36,643 nucleotides of DNA from Mycobacterium sp. (GCF_008709575.1 NZ_VYIK01000001.1:1-36643), one strand, 5' to 3'; counted from the first letter of the stretch, positions 1 to 10,948 are shown. The notes: generated by a model from the letters alone, not told the origin. Program-made: numbers and translations.

Positions 1-1057
1 CCCCGCCGGCCCCAACCAACCACCCCCCACGCCCCCCGACACCACCAGCCCCGCCCTTGCCACCAGGTCCGCCGTCACCGCCCGCACCGCCGTTAGCCCC
101 ATGAACATCGGCCACGGTGCCATTCGCCCCGTCAGCCCCCGCAGCACCGGTGGTCCCGGTCCCGCCGACCCCACCCGCACCGCCGGCGCCGCCGCTGACG
201 TCCCCGAAGACGTCCAACGCGGACTTGACGGCGCCCCCGGCCCCACCGGCCCCACCGTCACCGGCGGCCTCGGTCGCCGACGCGGCACCGCCGGCCCCGC
301 CCGCACCGCCGGTACCACCGCTGACGTCACCGAGGAAGCCCCATCGGGTGATGGCTTGACCTCCGGCTCCGCCGTTCCCGCCAACCCCGCCCGGTACGAC
401 GGCGGCACCGCCGTCACCGCCGGCGCCGCCGTTGCCGAACAAGATGCCACCGGCACCGCCGTTACCGCCATCGGCGCCGGGCCCACCGGCGCCGCCGGCG
501 CCGCCGTCGCCGAACAAACCGGCATTCCCGCCGTTACCGCCGACCACACCGGCGGCAGTAGAGCTGTAGCCGTCTCCGCCGTCGCCGAAGAGGAACCCGC
601 CGGCACCGCCGTTGGGGTCCGCCGCGGTGCCGTCGACACCGTTGCCGATCAGATCCCGCCCGAACAGCAGGTTGGTCGGCGCGTTGATGATCGCGTCGAT
701 TCGCTCGCCGAGCGGACTGTTGATCCAGTATTCGCCGAGGGTTTGCAGCAGGTTGGCGGTGGCCGGATCGGCACCGGCCGCGGGATCGGTGGGCACCACG
801 AGCCCGGCCAGCGGATCGGAGGGTAGAGCAAACGCCGGATCAGCGGAAGTCACTGAACCCGCGAGGGGATCCAGACTCGTGAGGGACCCGATGATCGGGT
901 CGATGACGAGGTCGACGATGTCGGCGTGGGCGTGCGGCATGGCCAGGGGGCTGGTCGCTGCAGCCACAACGGCACCGGCGACCGTACCCAGGCCGACCAC
1001 ACGACGACGCCGTCGGGTGCCGTGGTCCTTACCGCTACCAGCCACTACCCGACCCAC
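1..1057 (-). CDS. PGRS-type glycine-rich secreted protein lacking a PE domain (3' end outside window)
   Basis: About 352 residues are visible and the frame is still open at the window edge. The N-terminus is basic (TRRRRR), followed by a hydrophobic stretch and an alanine-rich cleavage-like site ending PHAHA, so it looks like a signal peptide. Next comes a roughly 90-residue acidic/hydrophobic linker containing WINSPLGERIDAIINAPTNL and LLFGRDLIGNG. This is the linker that in PE_PGRS proteins follows the PE domain. The rest is GGAGG/GNGG repeats with short breaks such as FLFGDGG. No PE domain is present. I chose the GTG at 1055-1057 because AAGGAA (1064-1069) lies 6 nt upstream; the adjacent GTG at 1058-1060 is the alternative. 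Export by Sec or Tat instead of ESX-5 is inferred. Its function is unknown. Confidence 0.8.
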   Translation of the reverse strand, partial: MGRVVAGSGKDHGTRRRRRVVGLGTVAGAVVAAATSPLAMPHAHADIVDLVIDPIIGSLTSLDPLAGSVTSADPAFALPSDPLAGLVVPTDPAAGADPATANLLQTLGEYWINSPLGERIDAIINAPTNLLFGRDLIGNGVDGTAADPNGGAGGFLFGDGGDGYSSTAAGVVGGNGGNAGLFGDGGAGGAGGPGADGGNGGAGGILFGNGGAGGDGGAAVVPGGVGGNGGAGGQAITRWGFLGDVSGGTGGAGGAGGAASATEAAGDGGAGGAGGAVKSALDVFGDVSGGAGGAGGVGGTGTTGAAGADGANGTVADVHGANGGAGGDGGPGGKGGAGGVGGRGGWLVGAGG

Positions 1058-1246
1058 CACCGGTTCCTTGCGCGAGCACGTCGCGCGCGCGACCGTAGCG
1101 GGTCCGCGGGCACCTGTCAATGAAACGCCGGGGGCATCGACAGAGCCACACAGGGTGATCGGTCCGAAGTCGTCGAGGATCATGCGGGTCACCTTGGTGC
1201 GACCTACCTGGCGTCCGGCCCGGCGGGTTGTTCGGCGCGCTGCGGT

Positions 1247-3907
<2,661 letters not shown>

Positions 3908-3946
3908 GGCATTGCCTCCCGAGAGTGGCGTAGTTACCTCAGAGAC

Positions 3947-3960
3947 TAGAACAGGTTCCG
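3947..3960. promoter_or_regulatory. KstR operator, hsaA side
   Basis: TAGAACAGGTTCCG matches the KstR consensus TnnAACnnGTTnnA except for the last base. It lies 40 nt upstream of the hsaA start in the divergent hsaA-kshB region, as expected for cholesterol-inducible repression by KstR. The kstR gene is 4.4 kb away in this window. Confidence 0.75.
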
Positions 3961-4014
3961 ATTTGTGTCGAGCAGGGTATGCCTGCGGCTGGTAGCGAAG
4001 CGGAGTAAGTTTTT

Positions 4015-4028
4015 TGTAACCTGTTCTA
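4015..4028. promoter_or_regulatory. KstR operator, kshB side
   Basis: TGTAACCTGTTCTA is a perfect match to TnnAACnnGTTnnA. It ends 24 nt before the kshB GTG start and its start is 68 bp from that of the hsaA-side operator, so each divergent promoter seems to have its own site. Confidence 0.85.
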
Positions 4029-4051
4029 GTTATGACAGAAAGGGTCGCGTC

Positions 4052-5113
4052 GTGACGGGCGACGAGCCGCTCGGCACCCATGTCCTGAAACTGCAGATCG
4101 CCGACGTCATCGCCGAAACCGACGACGCGCGGTCGCTGGTGTTCGCGGTCCCGCACGGTCCGCACGACCCCGACATCCCGGCCGACCGGTTGCGGTATGC
4201 GCCCGGGCAGTTTCTGACCCTGCGCATTCCCAGCGAGCGCACCGGCTCGGTGGCACGCTGCTATTCGCTGTCCAGCTCACCGTTCACCGACGACGCGCTC
4301 ACGGTCACCGTCAAGCGCGAAGGGTACGCGTCGAACTGGCTGTGCGACCACGCACACCCGGGGATGGCCATCCACGTACTGGCCCCGTCAGGCACTTTCG
4401 TGCCCGAGACGCTCGACGACGACTTCCTGCTGATCGCCGCGGGCAGCGGGATCACCCCGATCATGTCGATCTGCAAGTCCGCGCTGGTGCAGGGCAGCGG
4501 GCAGGTGATGCTGATCTATGCCAACCGCGACGAGCGCTCGGTGATCTTCGCCGACGCGCTGCGCGAACTGGCCGCCAAATATCCCGGCCGGCTGAGCGTC
4601 GTGCACTGGTTGGAGTCGCTGCAGGGCCTGCCGAGCGTGGCCGCCTTGGCCACGTTGGCTGCCCCGTGCACCGACCGGCAGGCGTTCATCTGCGGCCCCG
4701 GGCCGTTCATGGCGGCCGCCCGGCAAGCCCTCGAATCGCTGGGCGTGCCGGCCCGGAACATCCACATCGAGGTGTTCACATCGCTGCAGACCGATCCGTT
4801 CGCCGCGGTGCACATCGAAGACGACGGTGACGAGCCGCCGGCCACCGTGGTGGTGCAGCTCGACGGCGAGACCCGCACGTTGTCGTGGCCGCGGCGGGCA
4901 AAACTGCTCGACGTGCTGTTGGACGCCGGCCTCGACGCGCCGTTCTCGTGCCGTGAAGGCCACTGCGGCGCCTGCGCGACCAGCCTGCGTAACGGCAAGG
5001 TGCACATGGAGTTCAACGACGTGCTCGAGCAGCAGGACCTCGACGACGGGCTCATCCTGGCCTGTCAGGCCCACCCGGACACCGATGCAGTCGAAGTCAC
5101 CTACGACGAGTAG
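4052..5113 (+). CDS. kshB: KshB, reductase of 3-ketosteroid 9-alpha-hydroxylase
   Basis: A 353-residue class IA ferredoxin reductase that passes electrons from NADH through FAD and a plant-type [2Fe-2S] centre to the Rieske oxygenase KshA, which opens the steroid ring system. The domain order is an FAD barrel with RCYSLSSSP, an NAD domain with GSGITPIMS and CGPGPFM, and a C-terminal ferredoxin domain with CREGHCGAC plus a distal Cys in LACQA (spacing C-x4-C-x2-C-x29-C). I chose GTG at 4052-4054, giving VTGDEPLG, because it fits the family N-terminus and follows GAAAGG by about 8 nt. The frame is open back to 3965, but that would place the KstR operator inside the gene. Confidence 0.95.
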   Translation: MTGDEPLGTHVLKLQIADVIAETDDARSLVFAVPHGPHDPDIPADRLRYAPGQFLTLRIPSERTGSVARCYSLSSSPFTDDALTVTVKREGYASNWLCDHAHPGMAIHVLAPSGTFVPETLDDDFLLIAAGSGITPIMSICKSALVQGSGQVMLIYANRDERSVIFADALRELAAKYPGRLSVVHWLESLQGLPSVAALATLAAPCTDRQAFICGPGPFMAAARQALESLGVPARNIHIEVFTSLQTDPFAAVHIEDDGDEPPATVVVQLDGETRTLSWPRRAKLLDVLLDAGLDAPFSCREGHCGACATSLRNGKVHMEFNDVLEQQDLDDGLILACQAHPDTDAVEVTYDE

Positions 5114-5141
5114 CCGCGACCTTCAGTTCTGCACGGGTGCA

Positions 5142-5552
5142 TCAGCGCGGCAGCTCTGCGGCGGGCGCGACGACCGGCAGTTCGGCTTGTTGAGCACCGT
5201 CGAACATCCGCGCGTCATAAGTGACGACGGCATCGAGCTGATCCGCGGCCGACTGGGCGGCCGCCAGGTGGATGGCGTCCAAGGTACGCAGCTCGAGTGG
5301 CCGCAGCATCGCCGCGGCGTCGAGTAGTCGGCCTGTCAGCGCGACTATGTCCATGCCGGCGAGAATCGCGCGGGCGTGTTCGACGGCATCCGGCGTGCCG
5401 AGGCGAGCCACCGCACGGACGAGCTCGGTACGGGCCAGCGCAGCGGTGAACCAGGTTCGTTCGACATTGTCACCGAGATACCCGCGCAACGCCGACGATT
5501 CGGGTTCGTTGACGACGAGCTTCACCAATGCGGAGGTATCGAGGTAGATCAT
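5142..5552 (-). CDS. VapC-type PIN-domain ribonuclease toxin
   Basis: A 136-residue PIN-domain protein starting MIYLDTSALVKL. The four acidic residues that bind Mg/Mn in VapC toxins are visible: Asp5, Glu43 (RTELVRA), Asp92 (TLDAIHLAAA) and Asp113 (VVTYDARM). The toxin therefore looks catalytically intact. VapC toxins cleave specific tRNAs or rRNA and are held inactive by the cognate antitoxin; the target of this one cannot be told from sequence. The ATG overlaps the antitoxin stop by 4 nt (ATGA), the usual coupled arrangement. It converges with kshB, 28 nt away. The pair is an accessory insertion in the cholesterol block. Confidence 0.9.
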   Translation of the reverse strand: MIYLDTSALVKLVVNEPESSALRGYLGDNVERTWFTAALARTELVRAVARLGTPDAVEHARAILAGMDIVALTGRLLDAAAMLRPLELRTLDAIHLAAAQSAADQLDAVVTYDARMFDGAQQAELPVVAPAAELPR

Positions 5553-5818
5553 CGCTCGTCACGACGCAGCCGCTGCAACTCCTCGGAACCGCTGAATCCG
5601 TAGTCGCGCGGCGGGTTGGCCAGAACATCTTCATGCGAGGTCCGGGCCGGTAAAACCTCCCCGCTCGCAACCAAATCGGCCCACCGGTCGGTTGTGACCG
5701 GAACCAACCGGGCCACCAATCGGCCCCGCTGAGTCACTCCTACCACTTCTCCGGAGCGCACCCGGGCCAAATAGCGGCTCGCATTTTGGCGTAGTTCCCT
5801 GACCCCGATGATCTCCAT
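5549..5818 (-). CDS. Phd/YefM-type antitoxin of the VapBC pair
   Basis: An 89-residue antitoxin whose N-terminal half, MEIIGVRELRQNASRYLARV followed by a TQRGRLVARLVPV segment, is the Phd/YefM DNA-binding fold. The polar C-terminal tail (about residues 50-89) would wrap the PIN toxin. The ATG at 5816-5818 is chosen as the family start; another ATG three codons upstream (5825-5827) is possible, and neither has a clear ribosome binding site, so a leaderless mRNA is plausible. It precedes and overlaps the toxin gene by 4 nt. Such pairs usually repress their own promoter; no operator could be assigned with confidence. Confidence 0.88.
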   Translation of the reverse strand: MEIIGVRELRQNASRYLARVRSGEVVGVTQRGRLVARLVPVTTDRWADLVASGEVLPARTSHEDVLANPPRDYGFSGSEELQRLRRDER

Positions 5819-5825
5819 GTAGCAC

Positions 5826-6005
5826 ATGGTAGCACTATGGTGTTGTCACCGCGACTCGGCGATCGTGTCCATACCCGCCCCCCACGCGGCTGATGCGTTG
5901 CCGCGAGCCGGGATCCGGGCAGCGGTGCGCTCCGGTGCGGCCCGGGTCGGTTTCCACCTTTACAACACCGAGGCGGATTTGGAGCGCTTACTCGACGCGA
6001 TGTAG
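5826..6005 (+). pseudogene. C-terminal remnant of a class V-like PLP aminotransferase
   Basis: A 59-codon frame ending at TAG (6003-6005). Its last 50 codons read SAIVSIPAP, then GIRAAVRSGAARVGFHLYNT, then EADLERLLDAM. This looks like the C-terminal end of fold-type I class V aminotransferases (cysteine desulfurase/EgtE-like), where a conserved R-V-x-F-H-x-Y-N-T segment precedes a terminal helix. The first residues (MVALWCCHRD) do not fit the family and the catalytic PLP-lysine domain is absent, so this is a truncated remnant abutting the antitoxin gene. It is probably not expressed as an enzyme. Identification rests on motif memory; a homology search of the 59 residues would settle it. Confidence 0.6.
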
Positions 6006-6086
6006 GCAGCAAGCGCAGCGGCCGTCCTGTACATCCGGCGTACCCTGTACACGACGAGTGGCACGGTGACCCATGGTTGCGGCCGC

Positions 6087-8207
6087 TCAATCCCGCGGCA
6101 GGCCCAACAGCCGTTCGGCGGCCAGCGTGAGCAGGATCTGCTCGGTCCCGCCGGCGATCGTCAGGCAACGGGTGTTGAGGAAATCGTGCACGGTGCGGTC
6201 CTCGACGATGCCGGCGCCGTCGCTCAGATCCATCCGGTATTCGGCCAGCGCCTGCCGGTACCGCACGCCGATGAGCTTGCGGACACTGGACTGCGCGCCC
6301 GGATCCTGTCCGCCGACGGCCAGCTCGGCGATGCGCTGATCCAGCAGCGAGCCGGCCTGCGCGGTGGTGATCAACCGCGCCAGCCGATCCTGTTGCGCGG
6401 CGTCGAGGTCGATGTCGGCCACCGCCACCAGCAGCTGCTCCATCGGGTCGCCCAGCGCGGTGCCGGTGGCCATCGCGACCCGCTCGTTGGCCAGCGTGGT
6501 GCGCGCCAGGCGCCAGCCGTCGTTCACCGCCCCGACGACATTGTCGTCGGGCACGAACACGCGGTCCAAAAAGACTTCGTTGAACAGGGCGTCGCCGGTG
6601 ATCTCGCGCATCGGCCGGATCTCGATGCCCGGGGCGCTCATGTCGACCAGGAAGTATGTGATGCCCTTGTGCTTCGGCGCGTCGGGATCGGTACGGGCCA
6701 GGCAGACCCCGAACTGCGCCTTGTGCGCCGAGGACGTCCACACCTTCTGTCCGGTCAGTTCCCAACCGCCGTCGACCCGCACGGCCTTGGTGCGCAGCGA
6801 CGCCAGGTCGGAGCCGGCATCGGGCTCAGAAAACAGCTGACACCAAAAGATCTCGCCGCGCAGGGTGGCCGGAACGAACCGCTGCACCTGCTCGGGCGTG
6901 CCGTGTTCGAGGATGGTCGGTGCCGCCCACCAGCCGATCACCAGATCGGGGCGCTCGACGCCGGCCGCCGACATCTCCTGGTCGATCAGCAGCTGCTCGG
7001 CCGGTCCCGCACTGCGGCCGTGGGGCTTGGGCCAGTGCGGCGCCAACAGTCCCGCCTCGGCAAGAGCCGCCTGGCGCCGGTCCGCGGGGAGCGCGGCGAT
7101 GTCGGCCACGGTAGCCGCGATCTGGGGCCGCAGAGCAGCGACGGCGCTGAGATCGATGCTCAGCCGTCGACGGACTCCGGCCCGGGTCAGCGCTGCGGTG
7201 CGGCGTAGCCAACGCGCCGAACCGCCGAGGAACTGCCCGATGCCGTAGGCGCGGCGCAGGTACAGGTGTGCGTCGTGCTCCCAGGTGATGCCGATGCCGC
7301 CCAACACCTGGATGCAGTCCTTGAGGTTGGCCTTGGCGGCGTCGATACCGATGCCGGCGGCGATCGCCGCGGCGATCGACAACTGGCTGCGGTCGGCGTC
7401 GGTGGCGGCGTGCGCGGCGTCGGCGGCGGCCACCGCGACCTGCTCGGCACGGCACAGCATCTCCGCGCAGATGTGCTTGACGGCCTGGAAGCTGCCGATC
7501 GGCTTGCCGAACTGCTCGCGCACCTTGGCGTAGGCGACGGCGGTGTCCACCGCCCAGCGGGCCACCCCGGCCGCCTCGGCGGCCAACACGGTGGCAGCCA
7601 GGTCCTCGACCGGCTGCTCGGCGATCACGGCCGCCGGCGCGGAGGTCAGCACCACCCGCGCCAGCGGTCGGGAGAAGTCGGTGGCGCGCAGCGGCTCGAC
7701 TGCGACGCCGTCGTCGCCGGCGTCCACGAGCAGCCACTTCCCGTCGGCCGGCAGCAACACCAGGCCCGCGGCGTCGGCACCGAGCACCCACGGCAGGTGG
7801 CCCGAGACGCAGTTGCGTTGCGCGTCGAACTCCACGTTACCGCCGAGCGCCAGTCCGGCGACCCGCTCACCGGATGCCAGCCCGGTGCGCAACACCGGGT
7901 CGGTGACCACGAGCGCGGCCAGCGCCGTCGTCGCCACCGGACCCGGCGCCAGCACTGTGGCGGCCTCGTCGAGCATCGCGCACAGATCCTCGACGCCGCC
8001 GCCCGCACCGCCGCACTCTTCGGGAACTGCGACACCGAACAGCCCCAGGCCGGCCAGGTTCTCGAAAACCGGCCGCCAGGCATCGGCCTTGCCCTGTTCG
8101 ATGTCGCGGACCGCGGCCCGGCAAACCGACCCGGCACCTGATCGCGCGCCCCACTCGCGCACCAGTTCGCGCGCCGCGAGCTGATGATCGGTGATGCTCG
8201 CTGACAC
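6087..8207 (-). CDS. fadE34: FadE34 (ChsE3-type) two-domain acyl-CoA dehydrogenase
   Basis: A 706-residue protein with two fused acyl-CoA dehydrogenase halves (about 1-345 and 370-706), the arrangement of M. tuberculosis FadE34 (711 residues). That enzyme acts on five-carbon steroid side-chain CoA esters such as 3-oxochol-4-en-24-oyl-CoA. The second half carries the FAD/substrate motifs CQLFSEPDAGSDLASLRTKA and GQKVWTSSAHKA. Glu575 in LANERVAMATG is at the isovaleryl-CoA dehydrogenase-like catalytic position. The first half keeps REQFGKPIGSFQAVKH and QVLGGIGITWEHDAHLYLRR but probably does not carry the catalytic base. The GTG start (8205-8207) follows GAGGAG with 6 nt spacing. It is divergent from kstR over a perfect KstR operator. 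Confidence 0.94.
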   Translation of the reverse strand: MSASITDHQLAARELVREWGARSGAGSVCRAAVRDIEQGKADAWRPVFENLAGLGLFGVAVPEECGGAGGGVEDLCAMLDEAATVLAPGPVATTALAALVVTDPVLRTGLASGERVAGLALGGNVEFDAQRNCVSGHLPWVLGADAAGLVLLPADGKWLLVDAGDDGVAVEPLRATDFSRPLARVVLTSAPAAVIAEQPVEDLAATVLAAEAAGVARWAVDTAVAYAKVREQFGKPIGSFQAVKHICAEMLCRAEQVAVAAADAAHAATDADRSQLSIAAAIAAGIGIDAAKANLKDCIQVLGGIGITWEHDAHLYLRRAYGIGQFLGGSARWLRRTAALTRAGVRRRLSIDLSAVAALRPQIAATVADIAALPADRRQAALAEAGLLAPHWPKPHGRSAGPAEQLLIDQEMSAAGVERPDLVIGWWAAPTILEHGTPEQVQRFVPATLRGEIFWCQLFSEPDAGSDLASLRTKAVRVDGGWELTGQKVWTSSAHKAQFGVCLARTDPDAPKHKGITYFLVDMSAPGIEIRPMREITGDALFNEVFLDRVFVPDDNVVGAVNDGWRLARTTLANERVAMATGTALGDPMEQLLVAVADIDLDAAQQDRLARLITTAQAGSLLDQRIAELAVGGQDPGAQSSVRKLIGVRYRQALAEYRMDLSDGAGIVEDRTVHDFLNTRCLTIAGGTEQILLTLAAERLLGLPRD

Positions 8208-8247
8208 GATTGGCTCCTCATTCGCGACGACGGGACGCCCCGCCCAC

Positions 8248-8261
8248 TAGAACGTGTTCTA
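8248..8261. promoter_or_regulatory. KstR operator between fadE34 and kstR
   Basis: TAGAACGTGTTCTA is a perfect 14-bp palindrome and a full match to TnnAACnnGTTnnA. It lies 41 nt upstream of the fadE34 start and 123 nt upstream of kstR, so it can serve both repression of fadE34 and autoregulation of kstR. Confidence 0.9.
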
Positions 8262-8383
8262 ATGGTGCCAGCGACCGGCCGTCAAGTCGACGACCGGACA
8301 CTCGGCGGTACAGAGGTGGGAAGTACACCCCGACGTGCGTATCGTTTGGATCGCGGACGCAACAGGAAGGAGCTGCCCGTCCC

Positions 8384-9058
8384 ATGTCCTCCTCCAGCCC
8401 GGAGCCGGCCAACACCAGCCCGTCCGACGCGCAGCCACGCGAGGTGATGAGCGTGGCCGTGCTGGCCGAGTCCGAGCTCGGGTCGGAAGCCCAGCGCGAG
8501 CGGCGCAAGCGCATCCTCGACGCGACGATGGCGATCGCCGCCAAGGGCGGCTACGAGGCAGTCCAGATGCGCGCGGTGGCCGACCGGGCAGATGTAGCGG
8601 TGGGAACGCTGTACCGCTATTTCCCGTCGAAAGTCCACCTGCTGGTGTCCGCCCTGGGCCGTGAGTTCGAACGCATCGAGGCCAAGACGGACCGGTCCGC
8701 GGTGCCCGGAGGAACCCCGTATCAGCGGCTGAACTTCATGGTCAGCAAACTCAACCGGGCGATGCAGCGCAACCCGCTGCTGACCGAGGCGATGACCCGC
8801 GCGTACGTGTTCGCCGACGCCTCGGCGGCAGGTGAGGTCGATCACGTGGAGAAACTGATCGACGCGATGTTCGCCCGGGCGATGGCCGACGGCGAGCCGA
8901 CCGAGGACCAGTACCACATCGCCCGGGTCATCTCCAACGTGTGGTTGTCGAATCTGCTGGCGTGGCTGACTCGCCGAGCCTCGGCTACCGATGTGAGCAA
9001 ACGCCTCGACCTGGCGGTGCGACTGTTGGTCGGCGACGGCGAAACCGCGAAGGTGTGA
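8384..9058 (+). CDS. kstR: KstR, TetR-family repressor of cholesterol catabolism
   Basis: TetR-family regulator that represses the cholesterol-degradation genes and is released by 3-oxo-cholest-4-en-26-oyl-CoA-type ligands in M. tuberculosis. The N-terminal helix-turn-helix is visible in RRKRILDATMAIAAKGGYEA and ADVAVGTLYRYFPSKVHLLV. The C-terminal ligand/dimer domain includes RNPLLTEAMTRAYVFADASA and ends near VRLLVGDGETAKV. I used ATG at 8384 (224 residues), with AGGAAGGAG 11 nt upstream. Shorter starts at ATG 8447 or GTG 8453, nearer to the N-terminus annotated in M. tuberculosis, are equally possible. Operators for it lie at its own promoter and between hsaA and kshB. Confidence 0.95.
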   Translation: MSSSSPEPANTSPSDAQPREVMSVAVLAESELGSEAQRERRKRILDATMAIAAKGGYEAVQMRAVADRADVAVGTLYRYFPSKVHLLVSALGREFERIEAKTDRSAVPGGTPYQRLNFMVSKLNRAMQRNPLLTEAMTRAYVFADASAAGEVDHVEKLIDAMFARAMADGEPTEDQYHIARVISNVWLSNLLAWLTRRASATDVSKRLDLAVRLLVGDGETAKV

Positions 9059-9064
9059 CCGCCG

Positions 9065-9088
9065 CGCACCGAGCGTGAATCCGGTGCG
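9065..9088. terminator. Possible bidirectional terminator between kstR and the GDPD gene
   Basis: CGCACCG (9065-9071) and CGGTGCG (9082-9088) form a perfect 7-bp stem with a 10-nt loop just after the kstR stop. A T5 run (ATTTTT) follows 13 nt later. It sits between two convergent genes. The separation of stem and T run is larger than in a classic intrinsic terminator. Confidence 0.45.
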
Positions 9089-9116
9089 ATGATCGGCCGA
9101 ATTTTTCGCAACGGTT

Positions 9117-10019
9117 TCACTGTCGATGAACGGCAGGCGGCAACGGCATGTCGAACTGGGCCATCACCGCACGAAGCGTCGCCGGATAGTCGGTGATGAT
9201 GCCGTCCACCCCGGCGGCGATCTGGGCGCGCATGACGTCGGCGTCGTTGATCGTCCACGGAACAACCCTGAGGCCCAGCGCGTGCGCCCGGTCGACCAAC
9301 GCCCGGTCGACCAGCGGATAACTGGGCGAAACGATGCTGGCACCGACCATCAGCGCGCCCACCAGCGGGTCACCGACGACGGCCGGGTTGATTCCGGCCA
9401 GCCACGGCGAACCGGGTTGCCACGTGGTCTGGTTCCACAGCGCCACCCCGGGAATCGACGGCTCCGCCGCGCGCACCGCCGTCAGCGTTCGCCAGTCGAA
9501 ACTTTCGATCTCGACCCGATCAGCCTTGCCCGCCGAGCGGACGGCGGCCAGGATCACGTCGACGAACTCCTCGGGTCCGGCGGTCGCGCCAGGGTCTTGC
9601 GCGTCGACTTTGGTCTCGATGTCGTAGCGCACGTCGGCCCGATAGGCATCGGTGAGCGCAAAAATTTCGGGTAGCGTCGCAATCCTGCGGCCGCAGTCCA
9701 GCGTGCGGATCTCGGCCAGGGTGAGCTCGTGCACCCGCTTGCCGGCGTAGGGATAGCGCGGGTCACCCGGGAACGCCGGCGCGGTGTCGGCGCACTTCTG
9801 CGGCCCCATCGTCTCGTCGTGCCACACCAATGGTTCCCGGTCTAAGGTGATGCCGATATCGAACTCCAAGGTGCTGACTCCTGTTTCGAGTGCACGAGCA
9901 CCACCTTGATGGGCCACCAGCTCGAAGCCGAGCGGTTGCGCACCGGACTGCGGCAGCGGACCGAGAACAACGACGACCGCCAGGGCCAGTGCGCCAAGGC
10001 GAATGGCCAACCGCGTCAC
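9117..10019 (-). CDS. Secreted glycerophosphodiester phosphodiesterase-like protein, shortened near the active site
   Basis: A 300-residue GDPD-family TIM-barrel protein with a signal peptide (about residues 1-26, hydrophobic core [13 protein letters not shown]). GDPDs hydrolyse glycerophosphodiesters to glycerol-3-phosphate and an alcohol. Visible motifs are AHQGG (36-40), LEFDIG (Glu52, Asp54), VWHDET (His67), YDIETK (Glu135) and the C-terminal VVPWTIND and [10 protein letters not shown]. The canonical HRG is HQG here, so the phosphate-binding Arg is Gln. His37 to Glu52 is only 15 residues, against about 27 in characterised enzymes, so the segment holding the usual ENT motif is missing while the frame is intact. 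The ATG overlaps the trmH stop by 4 nt. Activity is doubtful. Confidence 0.85.
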   Translation of the reverse strand: MTRLAIRLGALALAVVVVLGPLPQSGAQPLGFELVAHQGGARALETGVSTLEFDIGITLDREPLVWHDETMGPQKCADTAPAFPGDPRYPYAGKRVHELTLAEIRTLDCGRRIATLPEIFALTDAYRADVRYDIETKVDAQDPGATAGPEEFVDVILAAVRSAGKADRVEIESFDWRTLTAVRAAEPSIPGVALWNQTTWQPGSPWLAGINPAVVGDPLVGALMVGASIVSPSYPLVDRALVDRAHALGLRVVPWTINDADVMRAQIAAGVDGIITDYPATLRAVMAQFDMPLPPAVHRQ

Positions 10020-10948
10020 CGTCGTCGCTGGCGGGCGATTTCAGCCAGCACCACTCCCGCAGCCACCGACGCATTCAGCGACTCGGTCGGGCCCGCCATC
10101 GGAATCGAGACGACCGTGTCGCAATTCTGCCGCACCAGCCGAGACAGGCCCTTGCCTTCGGAGCCGACGACGAGCACTACCGGGCCGGTGCCGTCGAGGT
10201 CGTCGAGGGAGGTGTCGCCGTCGGCGTCCAACCCGATCAGCTCCAGACCACGATCGGCCCAATCCTTCAGCGTGCGAGTCAGATTGGTGGTCCGAGCCAC
10301 CGGAACCCGGGCCGCCGCACCGGCGCTGGTCCGCCACGCCACCGCGGTCACCGAGGCGGAACGTCGCTGCGGGATCAACACCCCGTGGCCGGCGAAGGCG
10401 GCCACCGACCGCACGATGGCACCGAGGTTGCGCGGATCGGAGATGTTGTCCAACGCCACCAGCAGCGCCGGTGGAGAATCGATCGCGGCGGCGATCAGAT
10501 CCCCGGGGTGGGCATAGTCGTACGGCGGCACTTGCAACGCGATGCCCTGATGCAGGCCGTTGGTGGTCATTCGGTCCAGGTCGCTGCGCGGCACCTCGAG
10601 GATCGCAATACCGGAATCGGCTGCGAGCGTGACGGACTCGGCCAGCCGATCGTCGGCCTGGGTGCCCAGCGCCACGTAGAGCGCGGTCGCGGGAACACCG
10701 GCGCGCAGGCATTCCAGCACCGGGTTACGGCCCAAGACTATTTCGACGTCGTCTCCGCTGCGTTTCGCCGACCGCCGCGGCGCGGCCTTGAGCCGCTTGG
10801 CGGCGGGATGATGGGGCCGCAAATGCGCGGGCGGCGTGGGCCCGCGGCCCTCCAGGCCGCGGCGGCGCCGGCCGCCCGAGCCGACGCTCGGCCCCTTTTT
10901 GCTCCCGGGTTTGCGGACCGCCCCCCGGCGCCCGGAATTGCCGGGCAT
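10016..10948 (-). CDS. TrmH/SpoU-family RNA 2'-O-methyltransferase (Rv3579c-like)
   Basis: A 310-residue SPOUT methyltransferase, annotated in relatives as 23S rRNA (guanosine-2'-O-)-methyltransferase RlmB. It has a basic, disordered N-terminus (1-65) rich in Arg and Gly, a substrate-binding domain starting at [14 protein letters not shown], and the knotted SAM-binding domain with [20 protein letters not shown] (motif 1), [11 protein letters not shown] (motif 2) and [20 protein letters not shown] (motif 3). The ATG at 10946-10948 directly follows the cysS stop with no gap, and the stop overlaps the downstream GDPD gene by 4 nt, so all three appear co-transcribed. The exact RNA target is inferred from the family. 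Confidence 0.92.
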   Translation of the reverse strand: MPGNSGRRGAVRKPGSKKGPSVGSGGRRRRGLEGRGPTPPAHLRPHHPAAKRLKAAPRRSAKRSGDDVEIVLGRNPVLECLRAGVPATALYVALGTQADDRLAESVTLAADSGIAILEVPRSDLDRMTTNGLHQGIALQVPPYDYAHPGDLIAAAIDSPPALLVALDNISDPRNLGAIVRSVAAFAGHGVLIPQRRSASVTAVAWRTSAGAAARVPVARTTNLTRTLKDWADRGLELIGLDADGDTSLDDLDGTGPVVLVVGSEGKGLSRLVRQNCDTVVSIPMAGPTESLNASVAAGVVLAEIARQRRR

